Origin: Pseudomonas chlororaphis
GTDB lineage: Bacteria > Pseudomonadota > Gammaproteobacteria > Pseudomonadales > Pseudomonadaceae
Length of the DNA: 64,000 nucleotides
Direction: 5' to 3'
Assembly: GCA_001023535.1 (NCBI GenBank)
Contig: CP011020.1
Location: 4,958,501-5,022,500, forward strand
This document shows, piece by piece, positions 42,632-49,969 of this stretch. The translations under genes and the position numbers were made by a program. Position 1 is the first letter of the stretch, and each line of letters starts with the position of its first letter. The notes under the pieces were generated by a model, which made no database searches, was not told where the DNA came from, and worked only from the letters and a program-made list of their open reading frames with translations.

Positions 42632-43551
42632 GCAAACCTGTAACGTCCAAGGCCTTCTCAGTCATCGATCAGGTGAACCTGACAACAAGCGATGGTTTTC
42701 GTCTCGCCGCCACCCGCTACTGCGCCCAGGGCACGCCGAAGGGTAACCTGATCATGGCGGGCGCGACGGGCGTGCAACAACGCTTCTATCGGCGCTTTGC
42801 CCAACACGCCAGCGCGCGTGGCTTCAACGTGTTGACCATCGATTACCGGGGCGTCGGTGAGTCTCGCCCAAAGACGCTCAAAGGCTTCGAGATGTCTTAT
42901 CTGGACTGGGGGTACCAAGACCTGGCCGTAGCCGTCGAGTTCATGGACGACGGTCACACCCCGCTATTTTGGGTGGGCCACTCCTTTGGCGGGCACGCAC
43001 TGGGCCTGCTACCCAACCACGATCGGATCACCGCGGCCTATTGCTTTGGGACCGGCGCCGGCTGGGCCGGATGGATGCCCCGGCTAGAGGCCCTCAAGGT
43101 TCGCCTGCTGTGGACATGGGTGCTGCCGTTGATTGTCGCCTGCAAGGGCTACATGGCGTGGAGCATCCTAGGCATGGGCGATGACTTACCGCTGGGCGTC
43201 TACAAGGATTGGAAACGCTGGTGCGCCCATCCCCATTATTTTTTCGACGACCCGGCCATGGCGCACGTCGCCGATCTGTACGCCGAGGTACGCCTGCCGG
43301 TGGTGTTCGCCAACGCGATCGACGATCCCTGGGCGCCACCCGTGTCACGGGATGCCTTCATCAAGGGGTATCGAAATGCGCCGGTGCTGACCCGCGACCT
43401 TGCGCCCGACTCACCCCAGCAGGCCATCGGGCACATGGGCTACTTCCGCGCGTCGGCCACTCGGGCCTGGGATGAGATGCTCGATTGGTTCAGCGCTTCA
43501 CTTGAATCGGCGGCGCCACGGCATCGCAACGGCACGGGGGATTACCGATGA
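42628..43551 (+). CDS. Alpha/beta hydrolase
   Basis: 307 residues. The nucleophile elbow is GHSFGGHALG, with oxyanion region MAGATGVQQRFYRRFA near residues 44-60 and TIDYRGVGES before it. A catalytic Asp in NAIDDPWAPP and His in IGHMGYFR complete the triad. It is related to serine-aminopeptidase-like (YheT/YbfF-type) hydrolases. The substrate is unknown. It overlaps both neighbours by 4 bp (ATGA), so the ligase, hydrolase and nitroreductase are made together. Confidence 0.86.
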   Translation: MSKPVTSKAFSVIDQVNLTTSDGFRLAATRYCAQGTPKGNLIMAGATGVQQRFYRRFAQHASARGFNVLTIDYRGVGESRPKTLKGFEMSYLDWGYQDLAVAVEFMDDGHTPLFWVGHSFGGHALGLLPNHDRITAAYCFGTGAGWAGWMPRLEALKVRLLWTWVLPLIVACKGYMAWSILGMGDDLPLGVYKDWKRWCAHPHYFFDDPAMAHVADLYAEVRLPVVFANAIDDPWAPPVSRDAFIKGYRNAPVLTRDLAPDSPQQAIGHMGYFRASATRAWDEMLDWFSASLESAAPRHRNGTGDYR

Positions 43552-44273
43552 ACGCTCCGGCGCCCCGAACAGGCCATGCCGAAGGTTTTCGTGAATTGGT
43601 GAACAGCCGGCGCGCGGTTCGTCGCTTCACGGCCGAGGTGGTGCCGGATGACGTCATTCGCCAGTGCCTGGAACTCGCGATGCTGGCGCCCAGTTCCTGC
43701 AACCTGCAGCCGTGGAGCTTCCAGGTCGTACGCGACCCTGCGGTCCTCCAGCGCCTGCACCGGGTGTGCCTCGGCCAGAGCGCAGCCAAGGCGCCCCTGA
43801 TCATCACCGTATTGGCGCGCACCGGCACCTGGGACCAGGCGTGCCGTGATGTACTCAGGTTCTGGCCCGCCCCCTCGGTGCCTGAAGCCATCGAGCGGTT
43901 CTATACAAATACCGCCCCCTTCCAATACAACCAGGGGTGGATGGGGTGGCGTGGTTTTTTCAAGCGCCAATGGGTCAGGCTGGCGGGCCTGGGACGGGCG
44001 GTCATGCGCACGCCCAACAGCCAGGAGCAGATGCGTCTGTGGGCCGTGAAATCGACGGCGCTGGCGGCCCAGAACCTGATGCTCGCCTTCCAGAGCCACG
44101 GCTACAGCACCTGCCCGATGGAGGGTTTCGACGAGAAACGCCTCAAGCGCGTATTGCCCATCCCTCGCGATGCCAACGCGATCATGCTGCTGGCCGTCGG
44201 GATGCCGGGAGAACGCGCGGTCTACAACCCGCGCTTGCGCTTCCCGCTCGAACAAAGCGTTTCCTGGCATTAA
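43548..44273 (+). CDS. Nitroreductase family FMN oxidoreductase
   Basis: 241 residues with the nitroreductase FMN-binding opening SRRAVRRFTAEVVPDDVIRQ, then LAPSSCNLQPWSFQVV and a C-terminal AVGMPGERAVYNPRLRFP. An insertion around residues 105-155 (YNQGWMGWRGFFKRQWVRLAG) makes it longer than many relatives and could bind a hydrophobic substrate. It probably reduces an enoyl, nitro or quinone group using NAD(P)H. It overlaps the hydrolase gene by 4 bp and is followed after 21 bp by a small membrane protein gene. Confidence 0.86.
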   Translation: MNAPAPRTGHAEGFRELVNSRRAVRRFTAEVVPDDVIRQCLELAMLAPSSCNLQPWSFQVVRDPAVLQRLHRVCLGQSAAKAPLIITVLARTGTWDQACRDVLRFWPAPSVPEAIERFYTNTAPFQYNQGWMGWRGFFKRQWVRLAGLGRAVMRTPNSQEQMRLWAVKSTALAAQNLMLAFQSHGYSTCPMEGFDEKRLKRVLPIPRDANAIMLLAVGMPGERAVYNPRLRFPLEQSVSWH

Positions 44274-44294
44274 GAGCCTGCCGAGGTGTTCATC

Positions 44295-44732
44295 ATGAGA
44301 GTCGACCTCCTGCTGCAATTGCACCTGTTCGCCGTGGCCTTCTGGCTAGGCGTCGTCGCGGTCGAGTACCTGATCGAACGAGGTCGGGCGCAAAGCCGAA
44401 GCCAGGGCTTCACCGTGGCCGCGCTGCATCGCCGGATAGATCTCCTCTTCGAGACACCGGCGTTCGGCGTGGTCCTGATCAGTGGCTTGCTGCTGATCGA
44501 GCCGTCCCGCCTCGACGGCCTCTACGCCTTGAAAGTCGTCGCCGGTACTGTCGCCGTGCTGGGTAACGTGCTTTGCGTCATACCGGTTTTGAGGCGCCAT
44601 GCCACGGCGCAAAGGGATGACCTCGCCGCCGTCATCCGGCAGTCCAGGTTGATCGACCTGATTTCCATGCTGGCCATCCCGGCGGGCGGCGTGGCACTGA
44701 TTTGCGGGTTCTACCTGATGGTGCAACGCTGA
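44295..44732 (+). CDS. Small inner-membrane protein of unknown function
   Basis: 145 residues from the ATG at 44295 (CCGAGG 9 bp upstream); a GTG at 44286 is the alternative. It has four hydrophobic helices: LLLQLHLFAVAFWLGVVAVE at the start, FGVVLISGLLLIEP, LKVVAGTVAVLGNVLCVIPV and LAIPAGGVALICGFYLMVQ. The helix pattern with conserved His resembles CopD/DUF2269-like proteins but I cannot assign it. It lies at the end of the acyl-CoA ligase operon and may anchor or serve it. Confidence 0.7.
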   Translation: MRVDLLLQLHLFAVAFWLGVVAVEYLIERGRAQSRSQGFTVAALHRRIDLLFETPAFGVVLISGLLLIEPSRLDGLYALKVVAGTVAVLGNVLCVIPVLRRHATAQRDDLAAVIRQSRLIDLISMLAIPAGGVALICGFYLMVQR

Positions 44733-44826
44733 AACCCTGCCGCCCTCACCCACAAAGGCCCCTTTTTTCAACGAATCTTTGCTTTATCATGGCCCCCATC
44801 CCAATTCCCGGACTGATGGAACGACC

Positions 44827-45984
44827 ATGACTTTCGATTTCGACACGGTGTTCGAGCGCCACGGCACCGGCAGCACCAAATGGAGTCGCTACCCGGCCGA
44901 CGTGCTGCCGATGTGGGTGGCGGACATGGACTTCCCTGCCCCGCCCGTGGTCATCGAGGCGCTGCACAAGCGCCTCGAACACCCGATGCTGGGCTACAGC
45001 GTGGCCCAGGACAACCTTCGCGCAGCGGTCGTGGCCGACCTGTGGAACAAGTACGCCTGGCGGGTCGAGCCGCAGCAGATCGTGTTTTTGCCGGGGGTCG
45101 AGCCGGGCTTCAACATGGCCCTGCACGCCCTGGTCGCGCCCGACCAGAATGTCGTGGTGCAGGTGCCCAACTACCCGCCGCTGCGCAACGCCCCGGGGCA
45201 TTGGCAACTGAACAAGGTCGAACTGGGTTTCAATGCGCTCAATGGCGAGTTCCATACGCCCCTCGGCCCGCTGCGTGACGCCCTGCAAGGGGGCGGTGCG
45301 TTGTTGTTGAGTAACCCCCACAACCCGCTGGGCAAGGTGTTCGGGCGCGAAGAGTTGCAGGCGGTGGCTGATATCTGCCTGGCGCAGGGTGCCTGGATCA
45401 TCTCCGACGAGATCCATGCCGACCTGTGCTTCGACGGGCGCGTGCACATTCCGACCGCCTCCCTCAGCCCGGAAATTGCCGCACGCACCATCACCCTGAT
45501 GTCCGCCAGCAAGGCCTATAACATCGCCGGGTTGAAGACCTCGTTCGCCATCATCCAGGACGCCAGGTTGCGCGAGCGGGTCAACGCTGCCCGCGCCGGC
45601 ATGGTCGACAGCGTCAATGCCCTGGGGCTGGAAGCGACCTGCGCGGCCTACAGCGAAGCAGGCCCGTGGCTCGAAGCCTTGAAGGCCTACTTGCAAGCCA
45701 ACCGCGACTACCTGGTGGAAGCGGTCAAGACGCGTCTGCCCGGTGTCACCATGACGGTCCCCCAGGGCACCTACCTCGCCTGGTTGGATTGCTCGGCGCT
45801 GGGGCTGGAGGATCCGCAGGGGTTCTTCCTCCAGAACGCCAAGGTCGGCCTGAGCGCCGGCCTGGATTTCGGCGATGACGCCGGCCAGTTCGTGCGCCTG
45901 AACTTCGGCTGCCCGCGGGCACTGCTGGAGGAAGGCATTGCGCGAATGGAGCGCAGCCTCAAGGCCAGGGTGTGTACGAAATAG
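44827..45984 (+). CDS. MalY/PatB family PLP-dependent C-S lyase
   Basis: 385 residues from the ATG at 44827. A fold-I aminotransferase-like enzyme: LPMWVADMDFPAPP (residues 24-37), LSNPHNPLGKVF, IISDEIHADL, and SASKAYNIAGLK with the PLP lysine. PatB-type proteins cleave cystathionine or other cysteine S-conjugates to a thiol, pyruvate and ammonia. The last residues, VCTK, and the stop codon are encoded by the left terminal repeat of an inverted-repeat element at 45973-46103, so the original C-terminus was probably replaced by the insertion. Confidence 0.9.
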   Translation: MTFDFDTVFERHGTGSTKWSRYPADVLPMWVADMDFPAPPVVIEALHKRLEHPMLGYSVAQDNLRAAVVADLWNKYAWRVEPQQIVFLPGVEPGFNMALHALVAPDQNVVVQVPNYPPLRNAPGHWQLNKVELGFNALNGEFHTPLGPLRDALQGGGALLLSNPHNPLGKVFGREELQAVADICLAQGAWIISDEIHADLCFDGRVHIPTASLSPEIAARTITLMSASKAYNIAGLKTSFAIIQDARLRERVNAARAGMVDSVNALGLEATCAAYSEAGPWLEALKAYLQANRDYLVEAVKTRLPGVTMTVPQGTYLAWLDCSALGLEDPQGFFLQNAKVGLSAGLDFGDDAGQFVRLNFGCPRALLEEGIARMERSLKARVCTK

Positions 45985-46103
45985 TTTGAAACGCAGGTTA
46001 GGCAAGGCAAAAACCGGCTTGGAAGCGCAGTTGACTGGTTGTCAATGAGCATTCCGAGCCGGTTTTTAACGCCGCATAACCAAGTTTCAAGCTATTTCGT
46101 ACA
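45973..46103. mobile_element. MITE-like 131-bp inverted-repeat element
   Basis: The ends are 20-bp inverted repeats with one mismatch: TGTACGAAATAGTTTGAAAC (45973-45992) and its complement at 46084-46103. Symmetry continues inward (AAAAACCGGCTTGG against CCGAGCCGGTTTTT; GTTGAC against GTCAAT), so the whole element can fold into one long hairpin. It carries no gene. Its left end supplies the stop codon of the PatB-like gene. No clear target-site duplication is visible. The size, TIRs and lack of coding suggest a non-autonomous element. It may also act as a terminator. Confidence 0.7.
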
Positions 46104-46125
46104 TAGCCTAGGGGCTGAAGGCGGT

Positions 46126-46147
46126 GGCGAGGGGCTGCTCCCTCGCC
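46126..46147. terminator. REP-like hairpin between convergent genes
   Basis: GGCGAGGG-gctgct-CCCTCGCC forms an 8-bp perfect stem and is a degenerate relative of the TGTGGCGAGGG REP family. It lies between the PatB-like gene and the convergent VOC gene and could end both transcripts. Confidence 0.5.
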
Positions 46148-46170
46148 ATCCAAGGGGCTGAAAATTGCGC

Positions 46171-46575
46171 TCACACCCGTAGGTCCGGCGCATGCACGAA
46201 GCACAGCTTGTTGCCTTCCGGATCCCGACAATACGCCCCAAAGTATCCGGGCGAATAATGCGCGCGCAGGCCTGGCGCGCCTTCGTCGCAGCCGCCCATG
46301 GCGAGCGCCTGTTCCCACGCGGCGCGCACGGTTTGCGGTGAGTCGGCGGCGAAACTGACCTGCATGCCATTGCCCCAGGTGGCGGGCAGCCCGTTGAACG
46401 GCTCCTGCACGAACACCAGCGGCCATGGCCTGCCAGGTTGCTGCCAGCCCTCGCCGGGCGGGCCCGTGTCGTTTTCACTGGGCATGCGCACCAGGCCCAG
46501 GGTACCGAGCACCGCATCGTAAAAGGCGACCATTTTCGCCAAGTCGCGTGCGCCGATCATCACATGACTGAACAT
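46171..46575 (-). CDS. VOC family protein
   Basis: 134 residues from the ATG at 46575 (MFSHVMIGARDLAKMVAFYD). A classic single-domain VOC protein: FSHVMIGARDLAKMVAFYDAVLG at the start and GYFGAYCRDPEGNKLCFVHAP at the end, with the candidate metal ligands His4 near the N-terminus and Glu in DPEGN. It resembles lactoylglutathione-lyase-like proteins of unknown substrate. It is divergent from an SDR gene. Confidence 0.85.
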   Translation of the reverse strand: MFSHVMIGARDLAKMVAFYDAVLGTLGLVRMPSENDTGPPGEGWQQPGRPWPLVFVQEPFNGLPATWGNGMQVSFAADSPQTVRAAWEQALAMGGCDEGAPGLRAHYSPGYFGAYCRDPEGNKLCFVHAPDLRV

Positions 46576-46700
46576 GCCTACCTCCTCTTCGATTTCATCC
46601 ACCGTGCAGCTCATCGACCCGTCTGACAATCCAACCGAACTCTGCCCGAGGCCCCAACGTCCACCCTCCATTGCAACCACATCCCGCATGGAGAACGATC

Positions 46701-47558
46701 ATGGTCGACTACCCTACCCCACCTTTTCCGAAACAAAGCCAGCCTGTGCCCGGCTCCCAACGAAAAATGGACCCTTACCCCGACTGTGGCGAGCAGAGCT
46801 ACCGCGGTTCCGGACGTCTGTCGAACAAGATAGCCCTGATCACCGGGGCCGACAGCGGTATCGGTCGTGCCGTGGCGATTGCGTTTGCCCGGGAAGGTGC
46901 CGACGTGGCGATTTCCTACCTGGATGAACACGAGGACGCCCAGGAAACGGCGCGCTGGGTCGAAAAGGCCGGCCGCCAATGCCTGCTGCTGCCCGGCGAC
47001 CTGGCAGACAAGGCTCAATGCCGCCGCGTGGTCGACGAGACCGTCGCGCGGTTCGGCCGCATCGACGTCCTGGTCAACAACGCGGCGTTCCAGATGACCC
47101 ACGAAAACCTTGAGGACATCCCCGACGAGGAATGGGTGCGCACCTTCGATATCAACATCACTTCGATGTTCAGGATCTGCCAGGCGGCCCTGCCCCACCT
47201 GAAGGCCGGGGCGTCGATCATCAACACCAGCTCAGTCAACTCCGACATGCCCAAGCCGACGCTGCTAGCCTACGCCACCACCAAGGGCGCCATCGCCAAC
47301 TTCACCGGCGGCCTGGCCCAGATGCTGGGGCCCAAGGGCATACGGGTGAACAGCGTGGCGCCGGGGCCGATCTGGACGCCGCTGATCGTGGCGACCATGC
47401 CCGAGGAAGAGGTGCAGAACTTCGGCTCCCAAACCCCGCTGGGCCGGCCGGGGCAACCGGTGGAAGTGGCGCCGATCTATGTACTGCTGGCCTCGGATGA
47501 GTCCAGCTACATTTCCGGTTCGCGCTATGGCATTACGGGCGGCAAGCCGATGCTCTGA
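46701..47558 (+). CDS. SDR family oxidoreductase (YhdF/YghA-type)
   Basis: 285 residues from the ATG at 46701, with GGAG 7 bp upstream. It starts with a proline-rich leader (residues 1-40: PFPKQSQPVPGSQRKMDPYP) characteristic of the YghA/YhdF stress-linked short-chain dehydrogenases. The cofactor motif is TGADSGIG, followed by NNAAFQ, and catalytic Ser in NTSSVNS with YATTK. Substrate unknown. Homologues are often stress or desiccation genes, in line with the neighbours. Confidence 0.9.
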   Translation: MVDYPTPPFPKQSQPVPGSQRKMDPYPDCGEQSYRGSGRLSNKIALITGADSGIGRAVAIAFAREGADVAISYLDEHEDAQETARWVEKAGRQCLLLPGDLADKAQCRRVVDETVARFGRIDVLVNNAAFQMTHENLEDIPDEEWVRTFDINITSMFRICQAALPHLKAGASIINTSSVNSDMPKPTLLAYATTKGAIANFTGGLAQMLGPKGIRVNSVAPGPIWTPLIVATMPEEEVQNFGSQTPLGRPGQPVEVAPIYVLLASDESSYISGSRYGITGGKPML

Positions 47559-47568
47559 TCGGTAACCC

Positions 47569-47593
47569 GTGGCGAGGGGGACTCCCTCGCCAC
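47569..47593. terminator. REP-like hairpin between convergent genes
   Basis: GTGGCGAGGG-ggact-CCCTCGCCAC, a perfect 10-bp stem of the TGTGGCGAGGG REP family, sits between the SDR gene and the convergent DUF421 gene and probably ends both transcripts. Confidence 0.65.
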
Positions 47594-47623
47594 ACAGCTC
47601 GCTCGCCAGGCTAGGGGTCGCGC

Positions 47624-48073
47624 TCAGGCTGACTCCCTGGCAATCACCGAGATCTTCCCGTTGCGCTCGATAATCGCAAACTTGATCTGCTCCAGGGTCT
47701 CGATGCCCTGGCTCGCGCGCGCCGCCTCCATGATGTCTTCCTCCACCAACCGTGCATGGCGCAGGCGACCATGCAGTATCCGACCGTCCTCGACAATTAT
47801 GGTCGGCCCGCCGTCGATCAATTGCGATACCCACTTGGAGCGCAGCTTGAGCAGCGACAAGCCGACATCGATGGCAATCAACGTGACGATCACCATCAGC
47901 GAGTTGGTCAGCGAGAAATCGTCGCCCAACAGCGCTTGCTGCGTCGCCTCGCCAATGATCATCAGCAGCACGAAATCGAAGGTGGTGATTTCCGCCAGCG
48001 AGCGGCGGCCGGCAATCTTGAACAGGACCAGCAATGCCACATAGATCGCGGCGGCGCGCAACACGGAATCCAT
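47624..48073 (-). CDS. DUF421 (YetF-like) membrane protein
   Basis: 149 residues. Two or three N-terminal membrane helices (AAAIYVALLVLFKIAG; FDFVLLMIIGEATQQALLG) precede a soluble YetF domain with GGPTIIVEDGRILHGRLRHARLVEEDI. The RRSLAEITTFDFVLL stretch is the family signature. YetF proteins are found in stress regulons and, in sporulating bacteria, in germination complexes; the role in Pseudomonas is unknown. The gene starts 7 bp after the upstream hypothetical gene and probably forms an operon with it. Confidence 0.87.
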   Translation of the reverse strand: MDSVLRAAAIYVALLVLFKIAGRRSLAEITTFDFVLLMIIGEATQQALLGDDFSLTNSLMVIVTLIAIDVGLSLLKLRSKWVSQLIDGGPTIIVEDGRILHGRLRHARLVEEDIMEAARASQGIETLEQIKFAIIERNGKISVIARESA

Positions 48074-48080
48074 AGGTCAC

Positions 48081-48599
48081 CTAAGGGAAAACGAACTGTT
48101 CGAAACTGACTGAGCGGCCACCGGGGATGGCGATGCGGCTGTGGTAGGTTCCCAGGCCATCGCTGAGGACGGACAGATAAAGGGTAGCCTGGCCCTGGGC
48201 GTCGGCCTGCACCCAGAACTTCATACCTTTACCCGCGGCCGCCGAACGCAAGGGTTGGGGCTGCAAGGCCTCGACGTCAAAGCCTTCTAGCCAATCGCCA
48301 CCCAACTCCACTTCGAGCACTGCGTTGGGCGCGCCCTTGAGGTGAGCAGTCAGCGGGTTGGTGGAACCGTTACGGTGGAACCTTTCATACTCGACGGTGA
48401 GCCCGCCATCGTCGCTTCGCACCTCGCGAGAGCTCAACGGCCCACGGGAAAACAGGCCGAGCAACGTCAGGATCACCAGCAGCACCAGTCCATACCAACC
48501 GACCCGCTCGAACCGCCAGACTTTGAGTTGATAGGCCATGTCTTCGCGCACCGGAAACGTGCGGCTGTGAAAATCCTCTGGCTCGCTGTGCCGGGGCAT
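48081..48599 (-). CDS. Membrane-anchored protein of unknown function, paired with DUF421
   Basis: 172 residues from the ATG at 48599 (AGGTGG 5-6 bp upstream; a GTG at 48608 is less likely). One membrane helix near residues 36-51 (GWYGLVLLVILTLLGLF) follows a short cytoplasmic start. The rest is an extracytoplasmic beta-rich domain (VEYERFHRNGSTNPLTAHLKG; LEVELGGDWLEGFDVE). I do not recognise the domain. It starts directly after the CinA-like gene and lies 7 bp before DUF421, and the conserved-looking pairing suggests the two proteins form a complex. Confidence 0.75.
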   Translation of the reverse strand: MPRHSEPEDFHSRTFPVREDMAYQLKVWRFERVGWYGLVLLVILTLLGLFSRGPLSSREVRSDDGGLTVEYERFHRNGSTNPLTAHLKGAPNAVLEVELGGDWLEGFDVEALQPQPLRSAAAGKGMKFWVQADAQGQATLYLSVLSDGLGTYHSRIAIPGGRSVSFEQFVFP

Positions 48600-48608
48600 G
48601 GCGTCCAC

Positions 48609-49109
48609 CTATCTCGATTCACCCACCAGGGCGCGCTGATGGAAGTGCCGCAGCTGTAGCAGCGCGTGCTCGGCGGCACACAACTGCACCTGGTTGCGAC
48701 TGCCGAAGAAGCGTTCCCGGCGGCTGAACAATGCGCGCCTGCCGTGCACTTCGAAGGCCCAGGCGAAACAGACGGTGCCGGCCGGAATGCCGTCCATGTC
48801 GTCCGGCCCAAGGATGCCGGTGGTGGCCACGGCCACGTTGGCGTCGGCATCGTGCAGCGCGCCGAGGGCCATTTCCTCGGCCACTTCACAACTGGTGAGA
48901 TTGAAGGTGTCGATGGTCCGCGGGCTGACGCCCAGCAGTCGCTGCTTCGCCTCGGGGGAATACACCACATAGCCGCTCTCGATCAGCGACCCACTGCCCG
49001 GTATCTCAGCCAATATCGTGACGATCAGGCCAGCGGTGCAGGACTCGGCCGTGGTCAGGCGCAAGTCGTGCTCACGCAAGTAATCAACCATCTCCCGGGC
49101 AACTGTCAT
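48609..49109 (-). CDS. CinA C-terminal-type amidohydrolase
   Basis: 166 residues from the ATG at 49109. The family signature TAESCTAGLIV is at residues 19-29, followed by GYVVYSPEAKQRLLGV and ATTGILGPDD. Such single-domain CinA proteins (PncC/YdeJ-like) deamidate nicotinamide mononucleotide. Pseudomonas usually carry a separate housekeeping copy beside recA, so this is probably a second, stress-associated paralogue. It is followed directly by the membrane-anchored protein and DUF421 genes. Confidence 0.87.
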   Translation of the reverse strand: MTVAREMVDYLREHDLRLTTAESCTAGLIVTILAEIPGSGSLIESGYVVYSPEAKQRLLGVSPRTIDTFNLTSCEVAEEMALGALHDADANVAVATTGILGPDDMDGIPAGTVCFAWAFEVHGRRALFSRRERFFGSRNQVQLCAAEHALLQLRHFHQRALVGESR

Positions 49110-49275
49110 GGCACACGATCCTCCAAGGGGGCTGATGGGTTGACCCCATGGCCACCAATTCATTCCGTCTGATCGGAGGTCGCCTGCGCGGGCCAAATAA
49201 ATGAAACCTCAGGCACGCGGTGCACCTCAAAATTCCAGGGCCTCACGCTGAGGCTGTCACGATCAGGAGGTCGTC

Positions 49276-49887
49276 ATGTCTGCACTTTTCGTCAAACTGT
49301 TCACCCACCCTGAGTTCGCCTGGAAGGACATTCGCCAAGAAGAGCAAGCTCACCCGCGTCATTACCTGGCGCACTTGCTGTTGCTGGCCTTGATTCCGGC
49401 AGCCTGCCTGTTCATCGGTATCACCTGGACCGGCTGGAGCCTGGCGGAAAACGAAACCGTACGGCTGACCCAGGCCAGCGCCCTGCAACTGTGCGTATTG
49501 CTGTACCTAACCATCGTCGCCGGCGTGGCGCTGATGGGGGTGTTCATTCGCTGGATGTCCCGTACCTTTGAGGCGCGCCCGTCTCTCAACCAGTGCATTG
49601 GTTTTGCCGCCTACACCGCCACGCCGTATTTCCTCGCCGGCATTTCCGGGCTTTATCCGAGCCGTTGGCTGGCGGTGGCCGTGTTGCTGGCCGCGTCGGC
49701 CTACTCGACGTTCCTACTCTTCGTCGGCCTGCCGCGGTTCATGAACCTCAGGAAGGAACAAGGGCTGCTCTACTCGGCCTGTGTGTGGGGCGTCGGCTTG
49801 CTGGTGCTGGTGACCATCCTGGTGGAAATGATTCTGCTCTGGTTCAACGTGTTGCAGCCGGAGTACCTGCGGGTGCCGGTGGGTTGA
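49276..49887 (+). CDS. Yip1 family membrane protein
   Basis: 203 residues with about five membrane helices. It starts MSALFVKLFTHPEFAWKDIR, typical of bacterial Yip1-domain proteins, and has FAAYTATPYFLAGISGLYP (residues 110-128) as the conserved core. Its biochemical role is unknown; proteins of this type are often in envelope or stress operons. It is transcribed alone and ends before a perfect 20-bp hairpin. Confidence 0.87.
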   Translation: MSALFVKLFTHPEFAWKDIRQEEQAHPRHYLAHLLLLALIPAACLFIGITWTGWSLAENETVRLTQASALQLCVLLYLTIVAGVALMGVFIRWMSRTFEARPSLNQCIGFAAYTATPYFLAGISGLYPSRWLAVAVLLAASAYSTFLLFVGLPRFMNLRKEQGLLYSACVWGVGLLVLVTILVEMILLWFNVLQPEYLRVPVG

Positions 49888-49905
49888 TCACAGAGGGGCT
49901 TATCT

Positions 49906-49947
49906 GGCTTATGTGGCGAGGGAGCAAGCTCCCTCGCCACATAAGCC
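49906..49947. terminator. Perfect 20-bp REP-derived terminator hairpin
   Basis: GGCTTATGTGGCGAGGGAGC and its exact complement are separated by only 2 bp (AA). The core, GTGGCGAGGGAGC, is of the local REP family. It lies between the Yip1 gene and the convergent ligD gene and should be an efficient two-way terminator. Confidence 0.75.
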
Positions 49948-49969
49948 CTCCCCGCAGGAAGCCTGGCCT

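Noticed and set aside
45771..46052. 93-codon open frame on the minus strand through the inverted-repeat element
   Set aside because: It reads through the element's own symmetry and into the back of the PatB-like gene. No ribosome site or similarity supports it.
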